DNA from: Pseudoalteromonas sp. A25
GTDB taxonomy: Bacteria; Pseudomonadota; Gammaproteobacteria; Enterobacterales; Alteromonadaceae
Reading direction: 5' to 3'
Length of the DNA stretch: 64,000 nt
NCBI RefSeq assembly: GCF_009176705.1
Contig: NZ_AP021847.1
Span: 548,501-612,500, forward strand
The notes under the pieces are model-generated. The model searched no databases, was not told where the DNA came from, and saw only the letters and a program-made list of their open reading frames with translations. The position numbers and the translations under genes are program-made. Below, piece by piece: positions 1 to 9,517 of the stretch. Position 1 is the stretch's first letter, and each line of letters opens with the position of its first letter.

Positions 1-37
1 CCATTTAGACTGGGTAAACAATAAATTAAGTTAGTTT

Positions 38-58
38 AAGGGGTTAGTATAACCCCTT
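38..58. terminator. Hairpin at left edge, possible terminator
   Basis: A perfect 9-bp stem (AAGGGGTTA / TAACCCCTT) with a 3-nt loop lies about 90 bases before the first gene. There is no clear T-run on the plus side; on the minus side the stem is followed by a T/A-rich stretch. It probably ends a gene lying to the left of the window, but the direction cannot be settled from here. Confidence 0.4.
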
Positions 59-147
59 GGTAAACAGATCTAAGCTCTGTTGTTACTCGCAAACCATACA
101 AACTCAGCTAGACTAAAATAAGTCGTAACTAGCAGTAAGCAATATTG

Positions 148-2211
148 ATGAAAGAGTGTATTTGGCTGTTTCTTTCCCTCTCAATTTTTCTATGTACTTC
201 AATAAATGCACAACTGCCCGATGAAGAGTTCAGTCAATTACGCACACAAGTAAGTAAAGCGGGCGGTCAATCGCCTTTAGCTGGCATTGACCAAGCTGAA
301 ACAATAATTAACGAGTACAGTCAAAAACTTGCTAACTTTCAAACCATTCGATTGCTGTATCTCAAAGCATGGTATCAAATTAATGCAGACCGACTAGACG
401 CGGCCATGGATACCCTTGCTCAGGCGCGCTTAATGGCACGAGATATTGATGAGCCAGGCATTTTATATAGTTATTATAGTATCTCCGCCAGTGCCTTTTC
501 TAATGCCGAGCTTTATGATTTAGCTTTAAAAAGTAACTTAAAAGCATATCAAGAAGCGCCCCTATTAAACCGCCCTCAATTTATTGCCCAAACAGAAAAC
601 AATATCGGTCACGTATACTTAAAATTAGGTCTGCTTGACGAGGCTGAAAATTACTTTCAACGTTTTTATAACTCGGCGGTTGAATTAAACTTGGCATCTC
701 AAAAATCTACTGGATTAAACAACTTAGGCGAAGTTTCTTATTTACAAGGAAAGCTTGAAAAGGCGAAAAAGTTGCATCAAGAAGCACTTGAGATCCGCAG
801 AGCAAATGGTTACGACTACCATTTGTCTTGGTCACTGTATAATTTAGGCCGAGTTTATGCCAGTGAAGGAGATTTTCGCCAAGCTGAACAATATTTAAAA
901 GAAGCCATCACAAACTGGCAAAATAAAAGTGCCCATTCAAAAACCGATAAACCACTATTAGCGCTTGTGGACCTTTACCTTAAACAAGGAAGGCTAGATG
1001 AAGCACAAGCAAAAATAACGCAAGTCATCGAACTTGCACAGCAACACAAGCATTCCAGCTCGTTGCAAAAAGCATTAAAACTTAAAAGTGAACTCAAACG
1101 ACAATCAGGAGAACTTGATCAAGCTTTGCAAGCCCTAGAACAATACCACGCAGTCTATGAAGCGTTCAGCAAAAAACAAGCTTCTATTGGGCTTGCATAT
1201 ATCGTTTCGCAAACAGAGCTGCAAACCAAGGAAATGGCTTTAAAACAACTTGAGCAAACACACCAAATAACACTTGCCAAGGCCGAGTCAGAGCGCCGGC
1301 AAGGTTGGATTATAATGTTCAGCGCACTCACTATCATCCTAGTAACATGGGGCTTTGTGTACCGTCTGAATAAAAAAAGAAGACAACTTCAAGCATTGCT
1401 AACACAACTTACAAACACCCAAGAAAAGCTCGTTGAGTCTGAAAAAATGCGTGCCATGACCACACTTGTATCTGGTATGGCTCATCAACTAAATACGCCA
1501 CTTGGATTGGTTATTACCGCTGATTCAAGCTTACAATCGCTGGTAGAAAAACTCGCTAAGCAGTTTTCTAGTCAATCCTTAACACAAAAATTGTTAGCGC
1601 AATTCATCGATGAAGCAACGGAACTGTTAGCACTGAGCCAAAAGAATAGTGAAAAAGCCGCAAATATGGTGCAACGCTTTAAAATGATGTCAGCCAAATT
1701 ACAGATCAGTGAGCTAGGTAGCTTCTGTATATTGAGTTTTTTACAGAGCCACACAAAAACTTTAATTACCACTCAAACTAAATCGATAGACCTACATTTA
1801 GATGGAGAAAATATTGAGATAACTAACTATGCCCCCCTGTTACTCAAAGTGATCGCACAACTAATTGAAAACTCCGTAAAGCATGGCTTTACAAATACAG
1901 ACAAGCCCAAAGTGGATATTTTTGTTGAACACGACACAACCGATCATGTGCTCATTCATTACAAAGATAATGGCTCTGGAGTTGCAATAGAAAAACGCAA
2001 ACAAATTTTTGACCCCTTTTATACTACCCGGTTAGGAGAAGGAAGTTTAGGTTTAGGTCTTAACATTATCTACAACTGCGTAGTGCATATTATGTGTGGA
2101 CAAATCGACTGCATTGAAGATAGCGAAGGCGCACATTTTGTGATCCGCATTCCAAAAGAGATAGCGCATGACACAGTTGTTGACGCAAGCCCTGTTGAAT
2201 CCCACGGATAG
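148..2211 (+). CDS. TPR-containing membrane sensor histidine kinase
   Basis: About 687 residues starting at ATG 148 (a TTG lies just in front). The order is: signal peptide (residues 1-22), tetratricopeptide-type helical repeats (about 25-360, with typical N-x-A/G-x-V-Y pairs), one membrane helix near 386-407, a short coiled coil, then a histidine kinase. The H-box SGMAHQLNTPLG puts the likely phospho-acceptor at His446. The N-box contains ENSVKHG (Asn about 575), followed by a DNGSG box, the FDPFYTT F-box and GLGLNI. This fits the periplasmic-TPR kinases common in Alteromonadales. No response regulator lies beside it, so it is an orphan kinase here and its signal is unknown. The ATPase core is complete, so it should be active. 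Confidence 0.88.
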   Translation: MKECIWLFLSLSIFLCTSINAQLPDEEFSQLRTQVSKAGGQSPLAGIDQAETIINEYSQKLANFQTIRLLYLKAWYQINADRLDAAMDTLAQARLMARDIDEPGILYSYYSISASAFSNAELYDLALKSNLKAYQEAPLLNRPQFIAQTENNIGHVYLKLGLLDEAENYFQRFYNSAVELNLASQKSTGLNNLGEVSYLQGKLEKAKKLHQEALEIRRANGYDYHLSWSLYNLGRVYASEGDFRQAEQYLKEAITNWQNKSAHSKTDKPLLALVDLYLKQGRLDEAQAKITQVIELAQQHKHSSSLQKALKLKSELKRQSGELDQALQALEQYHAVYEAFSKKQASIGLAYIVSQTELQTKEMALKQLEQTHQITLAKAESERRQGWIIMFSALTIILVTWGFVYRLNKKRRQLQALLTQLTNTQEKLVESEKMRAMTTLVSGMAHQLNTPLGLVITADSSLQSLVEKLAKQFSSQSLTQKLLAQFIDEATELLALSQKNSEKAANMVQRFKMMSAKLQISELGSFCILSFLQSHTKTLITTQTKSIDLHLDGENIEITNYAPLLLKVIAQLIENSVKHGFTNTDKPKVDIFVEHDTTDHVLIHYKDNGSGVAIEKRKQIFDPFYTTRLGEGSLGLGLNIIYNCVVHIMCGQIDCIEDSEGAHFVIRIPKEIAHDTVVDASPVESHG

Positions 2212-2429
2212 GCAATGCACACTTTGTTTTCTAATAACTTTTTATGATAAGTGGTGATTTGATATCAAATACACAGGGCAGCAAATCACCATCAATTACT
2301 GCAAATTGCAATCAAACTCTTAAGGTTTCCTAGTCTGCATGCGCTATTGCGATATTTGCTGTAATTGCATGTAATAGAACCAAGTTAATCGCATACATAT
2401 ACTTTCTATGTTCAAAAAAGGAGAATAGT

Positions 2430-3542
2430 ATGTGTACTAATTTTGTAATCACAACCGAAACAAGCACAAATGAGCAATCCCTTTCAACTTCACCAAAAGC
2501 GGTCATCGTTGGGAGAACAATGGAATTTGGCAACCGCTATGTTGCTGATGGGAAAGTAACCATCTTACCTAAAGGTGAGCAGCTATATTCATATGGCTCA
2601 ACAAAAGCAGACCACAAATATTGTATCGTGGGAGTAAATATTCATGTCACAAATGATGACCCTAATAAAGAAGACAACTCCCCTACCGTTCAGCTACTTG
2701 CGAATTGTTTAACCGATGGTTTGAACGAAGCAGGGCTTACTTGCGGTTCACTATGGTTACCAGGCTCTGAGTACATGACAACACACAAGTTTCTAGAAAG
2801 TGATATACCCGTCTATCTATTTACCAACTGGGTGCTGGGCAATTTTTCATCTGTAGAAGAAGTAAAGCAGGCTGTAAACTCAAATGACTATCGCTTTTTT
2901 GAAGTCGAAAACCTTCCTCTTCCTTTACACTTTCCTATTACAGATAAATCAGGAAAAAGCATTGTTATAGAGTTTTCTTCAAGCGATGGAGAACCGAGCG
3001 TTTACGATAATGAGCTTGGCATTTTGACTAATGCCCCAACCTATCCTGAGCAGCTAGCTAATTTAAACGCTATGCTACGAGAGCATAAGTTTAGCCCATA
3101 CAACCCAGCTCAAGTGCCGTGTTCAATCAAAGCACCACAAGGTGAGGGATATGGACTGGCGGGATTACCTGGTGATCCTATTCCTGCTTCTCGCTTTGTA
3201 AAAACAGCGGTTTTAAAGCAGTTTGCAACAGATGCCCAAGCTGGATATGAAATCAAAAACGCAGCGGATGCCAAAACCCTAGCTTATCATTTAATTAACG
3301 CCGTTGACTTACCAAAAGGTGTGACCCGATATGGTGATGCCCACTCAAGTGACGGCAGTGATTATACACAATGGATTGTAGTTAAAGACTTAAGCCATGG
3401 TGAATTCCAGATCCGTAAATACGACTCGCCAATCCCCTATAAGATTGACTTTGAAACTATAAGCCAACTTGAATTAACTGAACCTATGTTTATTGATGTA
3501 CCTCAAAACGCAGACGCGTTATCGCTTATACCGAATCATTAA
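2430..3542 (+). CDS. Choloylglycine hydrolase / penicillin V acylase family amidase
   Basis: 370 residues of the Ntn-hydrolase CBAH family (linear amide C-N hydrolases). The protein starts Met-Cys-Thr, so removal of the initiator Met exposes Cys2 as the N-terminal nucleophile. The downstream GRTMEFG is the usual R-x-M-E/D-F element with the substrate-side Arg. AGLTCGSLWLPG and the Asn-rich ILTNAPTYPEQL stretch also match. There is no signal peptide, so it is predicted to be cytoplasmic. A strong ribosome site (AAGGAGA) lies 5 nt before ATG 2430. Marine members are more likely to cut N-acyl amides, such as penicillin V-like compounds or acyl-homoserine lactones, than bile salts; the substrate here is inferred only. 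It is a monocistronic gene. Confidence 0.85.
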   Translation: MCTNFVITTETSTNEQSLSTSPKAVIVGRTMEFGNRYVADGKVTILPKGEQLYSYGSTKADHKYCIVGVNIHVTNDDPNKEDNSPTVQLLANCLTDGLNEAGLTCGSLWLPGSEYMTTHKFLESDIPVYLFTNWVLGNFSSVEEVKQAVNSNDYRFFEVENLPLPLHFPITDKSGKSIVIEFSSSDGEPSVYDNELGILTNAPTYPEQLANLNAMLREHKFSPYNPAQVPCSIKAPQGEGYGLAGLPGDPIPASRFVKTAVLKQFATDAQAGYEIKNAADAKTLAYHLINAVDLPKGVTRYGDAHSSDGSDYTQWIVVKDLSHGEFQIRKYDSPIPYKIDFETISQLELTEPMFIDVPQNADALSLIPNH

Positions 3543-3574
3543 TACAAACCAGCTTGAGGTAACCCACCTCAAGC

Positions 3575-4021
3575 TTAGCACTTTGAGCCAGCTAAAAACT
3601 CAATTGATAATTGGATCTGCTCTAAGTTAGCAATGGTCGAGTCAACTGCATGCGGCGCCATCTGTTCACAAAACAACTTATCTAGGCCAGATAAGCACAG
3701 CCTTGCTTCAGCCATAAGTTGCTCTCCAAGCTCAGTAAACACGATAACTTTCTGTTTTCCATGCCCTGTTTTTTGCTCTAAGTACCCTAAACTACACATT
3801 TCTTTGACTGATTTTGCAACCATTTGACGTGATACATCTAAACTTCTTGCTATTTGAGAGCCATAATTTTCCCCACACTCCAACGCACTTAAAAAGTTCA
3901 AGGCTGAGGGGGTGGCACCAATAAACCCTTTATTTTGAAGATAACCAGAAAGATATTTTGAAATACTGTTATGCACTTTAGCCGCTTTTGACACCAATTG
4001 CAGGGCCTGACTATCAACCAT
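3575..4021 (-). CDS. MarR-family transcriptional regulator
   Basis: A winged-helix regulator of 148 residues if started at ATG 4021, which has GGGGAG 6 nt upstream and begins helix 1 a few residues in, as usual for MarR proteins. ATG 4054 (159 residues, also with GGAG in front) is a possible alternative, and GTG 4066 is less likely. The recognition region contains IARSLDVSRQMVAKSVKEM, followed by a beta-wing (YLEQKTGHGKQK). It is transcribed away from a small membrane protein gene at 4109. The gap between them holds two near-identical palindromes, so autoregulation and control of the neighbour are likely. The ligand is unknown. Confidence 0.85.
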   Translation of the reverse strand: MVDSQALQLVSKAAKVHNSISKYLSGYLQNKGFIGATPSALNFLSALECGENYGSQIARSLDVSRQMVAKSVKEMCSLGYLEQKTGHGKQKVIVFTELGEQLMAEARLCLSGLDKLFCEQMAPHAVDSTIANLEQIQLSIEFLAGSKC

Positions 4022-4036
4022 AGTCACTCCCCTACT

Positions 4037-4095
4037 TGTCAACCTTGTTGACATAGATAACTCCACTCGCTATTCTTATGTCAACCTAGTATACA
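4037..4095. promoter_or_regulatory. Two MarR-type operator palindromes
   Basis: Site 1 (4037-4053) is TGTCAAC-CTT-GTTGACA, a perfect 7-3-7 inverted repeat. Site 2 (4079-4095) is TGTCAAC-CTA-GTATACA, the same left half and spacer type with a weaker right half. Their centres are 42 bp apart, four helical turns. They lie between the divergent MarR gene and the membrane protein gene, as expected for the regulator's own binding sites. The presence of site 1 favours the ATG 4021 start, because that start leaves the operator outside the coding region. Confidence 0.7.
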
Positions 4096-4108
4096 TAAGG
4101 ATGCACGT

Positions 4109-4498
4109 ATGATCACATTAAAGGCTGTTTTGCGGGCAAACGCGGCTAGCTGTTTGCTATTTGCCACTATATTTGCCTTAATTCCCCAGCATGTTTCGCT
4201 ATTTCTAAGTGCGGAGCACCGTGCTCCTGAGTATGTAATATGGATTTTAGCAGGCGTGTTAATGATCAATGGTTTACACCTAATTTGGGCATCATCGAGA
4301 CAATCGCCACCCAAATTGCTCATCTATTATTTCTCGTTTGGTGACTTTATATGGGTACTGTTATCAATTGCTTTAGTTTGCGCAAATATCTGGGTTACCT
4401 CTACACAAGGAAAATTGCTCACATTACTGGTCGGTGTCATGGTTGGGATATTGGGAGCCTTACAACTCACTTTATTAAAAAAACCAACCAATGGGTAA
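4109..4498 (+). CDS. Small four-helix membrane protein
   Basis: 129 residues, almost all hydrophobic, with four predicted membrane helices (about residues 10-30, 42-62, 70-95 and 103-122) separated by short polar loops. ATG 4109 has AAGG 8 nt upstream. I do not recognise the family. It is divergent from a MarR regulator and its promoter region overlaps the two palindromes, so expression is probably repressed by that regulator. A role in stress or export is possible but not shown. Confidence 0.7.
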   Translation: MITLKAVLRANAASCLLFATIFALIPQHVSLFLSAEHRAPEYVIWILAGVLMINGLHLIWASSRQSPPKLLIYYFSFGDFIWVLLSIALVCANIWVTSTQGKLLTLLVGVMVGILGALQLTLLKKPTNG

Positions 4499-4705
4499 AA
4501 TCAAACAAACACATACCATGATTTATACCGTTCATTTACTTAACTAAACAGTCTATTTTGAGGCAAGAGAACCTTGTGGTAGCAAGGCAAAAAGTTTGTG
4601 ATTTCGTTGTTCAAAATAAGATATTTTTAACGCAGCTAGTGTCAGGTTTAATCCCTTAAAATGCTCAAGTGTTATTGCCCATTGGTATTAAACCTGCCAT
4701 TAAGA

Positions 4706-6025
4706 TTACTTTTGCTTGATTAAGTATTCAGCTAAAGCTTGATATGCGGGTAAAGAAGTTGGGTCAATTTGCGCATTTTTTGCAGTAGGGTAAGATGCAA
4801 ACCGCACTATCACCATATTAGCCGTCGGATCGATATAAATGGTCTGCCCATGTACACCTCTCGCTGCAAAAGCTTCATGCTCGTTATGTAACATCCACCA
4901 CATGCTGCGATAACTCCCCCCACTGAGTGACTTGTACCCAGCCTTACTAAAAACTTGCTTATCACCACCTTGCTTAATATTCTTCACCACGCTTTTAGGG
5001 AAGATCCGGCTATTATTAAATTCCCCTTCATTTAGCATCAATTGTCCAATTCGGCCAAGATCACGCAAGCTTGCACTGAGGCCACCGCCAGCAAAAGGGG
5101 TTCCTTTACTGTCTATAGTCATGTATGCATCTTGTTCAGCACCGATTTTTTGCCAAAGTAACTCAGACATTAAGGTACTGACATCTTTTCCCGCTGTACG
5201 TGACACTATCCAACCTAAAGCATCAGTATTAACGGTTTTGTACGCAAATGCCTCACCATGCTCACCTTTTTGAACAACACTTTGCAAATATTCAAAATAC
5301 CCCTCAGGGCCTTGATATTCTTTAGGTTTAGGTAATGGATTTGCCGCCTTAGAGTAAATCCAAATATCAGCATTTGGATCGGCATAATTTTCGCTATAAT
5401 CGAGCGCCGTCGTCATATCCATCACTTGTCTAACCGTTGCACTGCCAAATGCACTTCCTTTTAGCTCTGGTACTATGCTGTCAACTTGCGCATGTTCATT
5501 TAATTTGCCCTGGGCTATTAAAATCTCAGCGAGCAACCCGGTTAGCGACTTAGTCATCGACATTGCCGCATGTTTACGCTGCTCATCAAGGCACCCTGCA
5601 TACTTTTCATATACAACTTTGCCTTTATGCAGTACCAAAATGCCGTCAGTATAATTAGCATCTAATGACTCTAACCAAGTCATGCTCTGCTGTTGACCTA
5701 GAGGCTTGAACGTCACAGCATCGATGTTGTTATCTAGCGCATACATTAATGATGTAGGTACACCTAAGCCACGGCTTACGTTTTTGGTTGGCAAAAACTC
5801 CCGTATATGGCAAACAGTCCAGCGTAATTTTGGAAAACTAAAATAGTTTGACTGGGGCTGAGTTATTAACTTGTCAGGAGCCGGTGGGCTGCCTACCATC
5901 CATCCAAGCTTTTTGGGATCTGACTGTTGTGCACTTAAATAATTAGTATTTGAGTTCGCCCAACTTTCCTGTGCCACTAAGCTAAGCGCACAGGAAAATA
6001 AAACAGCAAAAGAGATTAGTTTCAT
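4706..6025 (-). CDS. Secreted serine hydrolase, class C beta-lactamase fold
   Basis: 439 residues with a Sec signal peptide (about 1-23) and a beta-lactamase/penicillin-binding-protein (PF00144) domain. The catalytic SxxK is SMTK at residues 156-159. A Tyr-centred motif (YKTVNTD, about 262) and a late HGQ (in RGVHGQTIYIDP) take the places of YxN and KTG. This HG-type third motif is typical of esterase or peptidase members (EstB-like, 6-aminohexanoate-dimer hydrolase-like) rather than true beta-lactamases. The ribosome site AAGGA precedes ATG 6025. It is likely periplasmic, and the substrate is unknown. Confidence 0.82.
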   Translation of the reverse strand: MKLISFAVLFSCALSLVAQESWANSNTNYLSAQQSDPKKLGWMVGSPPAPDKLITQPQSNYFSFPKLRWTVCHIREFLPTKNVSRGLGVPTSLMYALDNNIDAVTFKPLGQQQSMTWLESLDANYTDGILVLHKGKVVYEKYAGCLDEQRKHAAMSMTKSLTGLLAEILIAQGKLNEHAQVDSIVPELKGSAFGSATVRQVMDMTTALDYSENYADPNADIWIYSKAANPLPKPKEYQGPEGYFEYLQSVVQKGEHGEAFAYKTVNTDALGWIVSRTAGKDVSTLMSELLWQKIGAEQDAYMTIDSKGTPFAGGGLSASLRDLGRIGQLMLNEGEFNNSRIFPKSVVKNIKQGGDKQVFSKAGYKSLSGGSYRSMWWMLHNEHEAFAARGVHGQTIYIDPTANMVIVRFASYPTAKNAQIDPTSLPAYQALAEYLIKQK

Positions 6026-6088
6026 AAAGTGTCCTTTTTACGGTAGCAAGTCATGCCTTAATTAGTAAAAGCTTTTTTAATAAACGTC

Positions 6089-7102
6089 CTAAGGCAACTC
6101 AGTTCGCAATGCAGCAAGCAACATGTCAATATCATCACGGGAGATATCTTTGTGCGTTACAAAGCGCATGCCTTGGTAGCCAGGTGTGATCACTATATTC
6201 TGCGCTTTTAGTTTTTCGCTTATTCGCTGAATATCAACGCGCTCATCAATATCCGCAAATACGATATTTGTGTGTACTTGATATGACTCTGTGCTAAATC
6301 CTTTTAAGGAGTTTAACTGGTACGCCAAATACTGTGCGTTGTCATGGTCTTCAGCTAACCGACTCACATTGTGAGTTAATGCATAATATCCAGCAACAGC
6401 CAAAATCCCAGCTTGACGCATACCACCACCGAGCATTTTTCTCAGTCGTCGCGCTTTTTTGATAAATTCATGATTGCCTAGTAGTAGCGAGCCCACTGGT
6501 GCGCCCAACCCTTTTGACAAGCAAATTGTCATTGAATCAAAATGCTGGCTAATGTCTTTTATATCAACGTTTAATGCAACAGCCGCGTTGTATACACGCG
6601 CTCCATCCAAATGCAATGCCAATTGGTGCTTGTTAGCAAACGTCCTTGCTTGCGCCAGATACTGCAAACTTAATACTTTGCCACCGATGGTATTTTCTAA
6701 ACTCAGTAAGCGTGTTCTGGCAAAATGACTGTCATCAGGTTTAATGGCTTTTTCAAGTTTGTTGAAGCATAAGCTGCCGTCAGGCTCATTTTCAATAGGT
6801 TGAGGTTGCACCGAACCAAGTACAGCAGCCCCGCCCGCCTCATATCGATAGTTATGAGCATTTTGCCCACACAAATACTCATCACCACGCTCACAATGGC
6901 TCAATATCGCCAATAAATTTGCTTGTGTGCCAGAGCTTACAAACAAACTGGCTTCAAAGCCGTGGCGCGTAGCTGCCCACTGCTCTAACTCATTAACACT
7001 GGGGTCATCTCCATAAACATCATCGCCAACAGGTGCATTGCTCATCATTAATCGCATTTGCTGACATGGCTGAGTCACTGTATCGGACCGAAAATCTATC
7101 AT
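6089..7102 (-). CDS. ltaE: Low-specificity L-threonine aldolase
   Basis: 337 residues from ATG 7102, giving the typical MIDFRSDTVTQP start; an upstream in-frame extension to 7141 would overlap the previous gene and is unlikely. It is a PLP fold-type I enzyme that splits L-threonine/allo-threonine to glycine and acetaldehyde. Visible hallmarks are the N-terminal RSDTVT, GDDVYGDDPSVNELE, the LHLDGARVYNA cofactor region and the Schiff-base lysine in CLSKGLGAPVGS. It starts 10 nt after the amidohydrolase stop codon, so the two form an operon. Glycine and acetaldehyde supply is the expected role. Confidence 0.92.
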   Translation of the reverse strand: MIDFRSDTVTQPCQQMRLMMSNAPVGDDVYGDDPSVNELEQWAATRHGFEASLFVSSGTQANLLAILSHCERGDEYLCGQNAHNYRYEAGGAAVLGSVQPQPIENEPDGSLCFNKLEKAIKPDDSHFARTRLLSLENTIGGKVLSLQYLAQARTFANKHQLALHLDGARVYNAAVALNVDIKDISQHFDSMTICLSKGLGAPVGSLLLGNHEFIKKARRLRKMLGGGMRQAGILAVAGYYALTHNVSRLAEDHDNAQYLAYQLNSLKGFSTESYQVHTNIVFADIDERVDIQRISEKLKAQNIVITPGYQGMRFVTHKDISRDDIDMLLAALRTELP

Positions 7103-7112
7103 GTTATTTCTC

Positions 7113-8423
7113 TTAAAGTTGGTTTTTATATACAACACCATTTTTCATTACAAAGCTTACTTCACTCAACGCCGAAATATCTTCTTCTGGGTTGGCTTTA
7201 AGGGCTATGATGTCAGCATATTTACCAACCTCTAACGATCCTAGATTGTCTTCTTGCCCAAGGAGTTTGGCGGCAGATCGTGTCGCACTCACTAGCACTT
7301 GTTTTGGTGTCATGCCAAACTCAACCATCAACTGCGCTTCTTTTGCATTATCTCCATGACGAGACACTCCAGAATCGGTTCCAAAAGCGATGTTTACTTG
7401 GTTTTTAAGAGCATTTCGAAACGACTTTTCAACAACCGGTGCTACTTGACGAACTTTATCAGCAATTGCCTTAGGCATATTAGGGTTATTCAGTACCTCT
7501 TTTGATACTGTATGGCCCGCTAACAGGGTTGGTACTAAGTAAGCGCCATGGCGCTTAAACAATGCAATTGATTCATCATCTAAATAGGAACCATGCTCTA
7601 TCGAGTCTACACCTGCGCGAATAGCGGCATTAACGCCCTGTGTACCATGTGCATGCGCTGTTACCTTGCGCCCCAGATTGTGCGCAGTATTAACAATGGC
7701 GTTAAGTTCATCATCAGTTAGTTGCTGATTAACCCCCGCTGCCGTATTGCTCAAAACACCACCCGTTGCGGTAATTTTTATCACGTCAGCGCCATACTTA
7801 ATGACCTCTCGCACTGCACGCTGACAATCAGCCGCACCGTCACAAATACCAAGACTTGTGTTCATTGTTTCTGTTAAATCGCGGCGATAACCATGCATAT
7901 CTCCGTGTCCACCCGTTGCAGAAATTGCATTGCCTGATGCAAATATTCTTGGGCCAGTAATAAGTTGTTTTTCTACAGCGCGTTTAAGTGGAAAAATAAC
8001 CTGATATCGAGCCCCTAAATCTCTTACTGCAGTAAACCCCGCATCCAGCGTTTTTTGTAAATAAGGAATTGAATTTAACGCATAGTCTGCATCATCTTGG
8101 GTTAACCACGCATGTGGGTTTACTTGTTTATCTCGTTCAAAGGTCAAATGCACATGCATATCTATCATACCAGGCATGACATAGTAATCTTTAAGGTCAT
8201 AGAGCTTTACATCTTTAAGACCCAGCTTGTGAGGTAAGATATACCCTTCATGTATAGCCGAAACCTTGCCATCCTCTAGTACTAATGTTTGCTTTGTTAA
8301 TGCATCTTCCTCAGGCTTTACTAACACCTTTCCGGCATAAATTACGCCATCAACCTTGGCAAACGCACTAAAGCTAGCTAGCACCGTGCTTGCGAGCAAT
8401 AAAACCGTCTTTACTTTTTTCAT
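7113..8423 (-). CDS. Secreted metal-dependent amidohydrolase (imidazolonepropionase-like)
   Basis: 436 residues with a signal peptide (about 1-22). The amidohydrolase TIM barrel shows the metal ligands: HVH in MIDMHVHLTF, the carbamylated-Lys candidate in VIKITATGG, HAHG, IEHGSYL and FGTDSGV. It belongs to the group that includes Xaa-Pro and Xaa-Arg dipeptidases (Sgx9260/Cc2672-like), so it probably cleaves dipeptides or N-acyl amino acids in the periplasm. The ribosome site GGAAGGAG is strong. It is the first gene of a two-gene unit with threonine aldolase. Coupling of peptide breakdown and threonine use is inferred from this order. Confidence 0.85.
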   Translation of the reverse strand: MKKVKTVLLLASTVLASFSAFAKVDGVIYAGKVLVKPEEDALTKQTLVLEDGKVSAIHEGYILPHKLGLKDVKLYDLKDYYVMPGMIDMHVHLTFERDKQVNPHAWLTQDDADYALNSIPYLQKTLDAGFTAVRDLGARYQVIFPLKRAVEKQLITGPRIFASGNAISATGGHGDMHGYRRDLTETMNTSLGICDGAADCQRAVREVIKYGADVIKITATGGVLSNTAAGVNQQLTDDELNAIVNTAHNLGRKVTAHAHGTQGVNAAIRAGVDSIEHGSYLDDESIALFKRHGAYLVPTLLAGHTVSKEVLNNPNMPKAIADKVRQVAPVVEKSFRNALKNQVNIAFGTDSGVSRHGDNAKEAQLMVEFGMTPKQVLVSATRSAAKLLGQEDNLGSLEVGKYADIIALKANPEEDISALSEVSFVMKNGVVYKNQL

Positions 8424-8500
8424 TGTTTTTACTCCTTCCGATTACCAGAGTTATACCATACCCGCCGTTGCTGATTGCCCAATTTGCGTTCAACAACATA

Positions 8501-9394
8501 TCACTGTGCTTTAAGGTTTCTGCACTGCTCTCTTAATTTTTCGATAAAAGCTTGAGCCGCTAAACCAAGTCGATCACTATCTTGAAACACAAGATATAAG
8601 GCACTGGTGCGAGTTGCATTGTGGGTCAATGGTAAGCGCTTTAGGCGGCCACTATTTAGATGTTCAGTTATCGCACTTTCGGGTAGCCATGCAAAACCTA
8701 ACCCTTCACAAATCATATCAATAGATGTTCGTAAGTGGCTCACTGTCCACCGCTGATTGGCCTCTAACCACCCTGAGTCGGAGCGTTTATTGTGTGCCGA
8801 ATCTCGGATAACTATCTGTCGAAATGATTTTAGGTCTTCAAACGTCAAAGCCCGATTATACTGCTGTAGCGCATGAGCAGGACTGGATACAGCAACAAAT
8901 TCAACACTACACAGTTGCTCACTGAATCCACCAGTCATACTTATGGGAGAAATCGCAATATCGGCCTCATTATTTTCAACCAACTCATGCGCACCGCTGA
9001 GTATTGACTCAAACAGCTCAATTCTCAGTAAAGGAAACTTCTCGGAGGTGGCATCAAGGGCTTGGTAAAGCAAATGCTTTGCGAAGACTTCGTCCACTGC
9101 AATACGCAATGATGTTTCGACACCTTTTGCCAATGTTTGTGCAACAGACTCTACCTTTTGCGCCTCATCTAGCAGGTAGTTGGCTCTGCGAAGTAACATT
9201 TTTCCTGCTTGTGTTAACCGCGTTTTTCGCCCTTCAATATAAAATACTTTCACCCCAAGCGATTGCTCTATCTTACTCACGGCGTTGTGAATACTAGACT
9301 GACTCTTATGTATGTGCTCTGCAGCTTGGTTAAACCCCCCATGCTCAGCCACCATACGAAACATTCGCCACTGCTCAAGAGTAATTCTTAGCAT
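8501..9394 (-). CDS. LysR-family transcriptional regulator
   Basis: 297 residues from ATG 9394 (an in-frame ATG at 9421 adds 9 residues). The N-terminal winged helix (residues about 3-62) contains the usual FNQAAEHIHKSQSSIHNAVSKIEQ helix pair and VKVFYIEGRKTRLTQAG. The C-terminal half is a periplasmic-binding-protein-like effector domain. It sits on the same strand as, and upstream of, the amidohydrolase/aldolase operon, and is divergent from the FMN reductase gene. Either could be its target. The neighbouring reductase promoter has MerR rather than LysR features, so the operon downstream is the better guess. Confidence 0.88.
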   Translation of the reverse strand: MLRITLEQWRMFRMVAEHGGFNQAAEHIHKSQSSIHNAVSKIEQSLGVKVFYIEGRKTRLTQAGKMLLRRANYLLDEAQKVESVAQTLAKGVETSLRIAVDEVFAKHLLYQALDATSEKFPLLRIELFESILSGAHELVENNEADIAISPISMTGGFSEQLCSVEFVAVSSPAHALQQYNRALTFEDLKSFRQIVIRDSAHNKRSDSGWLEANQRWTVSHLRTSIDMICEGLGFAWLPESAITEHLNSGRLKRLPLTHNATRTSALYLVFQDSDRLGLAAQAFIEKLREQCRNLKAQ

Positions 9395-9517
9395 GATGCA
9401 GTAATTTCCTTTATATTTCATGTAGATACAAAGCTAGTAAAACACATTGATGTGGCTTGGTGAAAGGTTTTCTATACATATTTTTTAAACAAAAAGAAAT
9501 TCAAATCAATAAACCAC

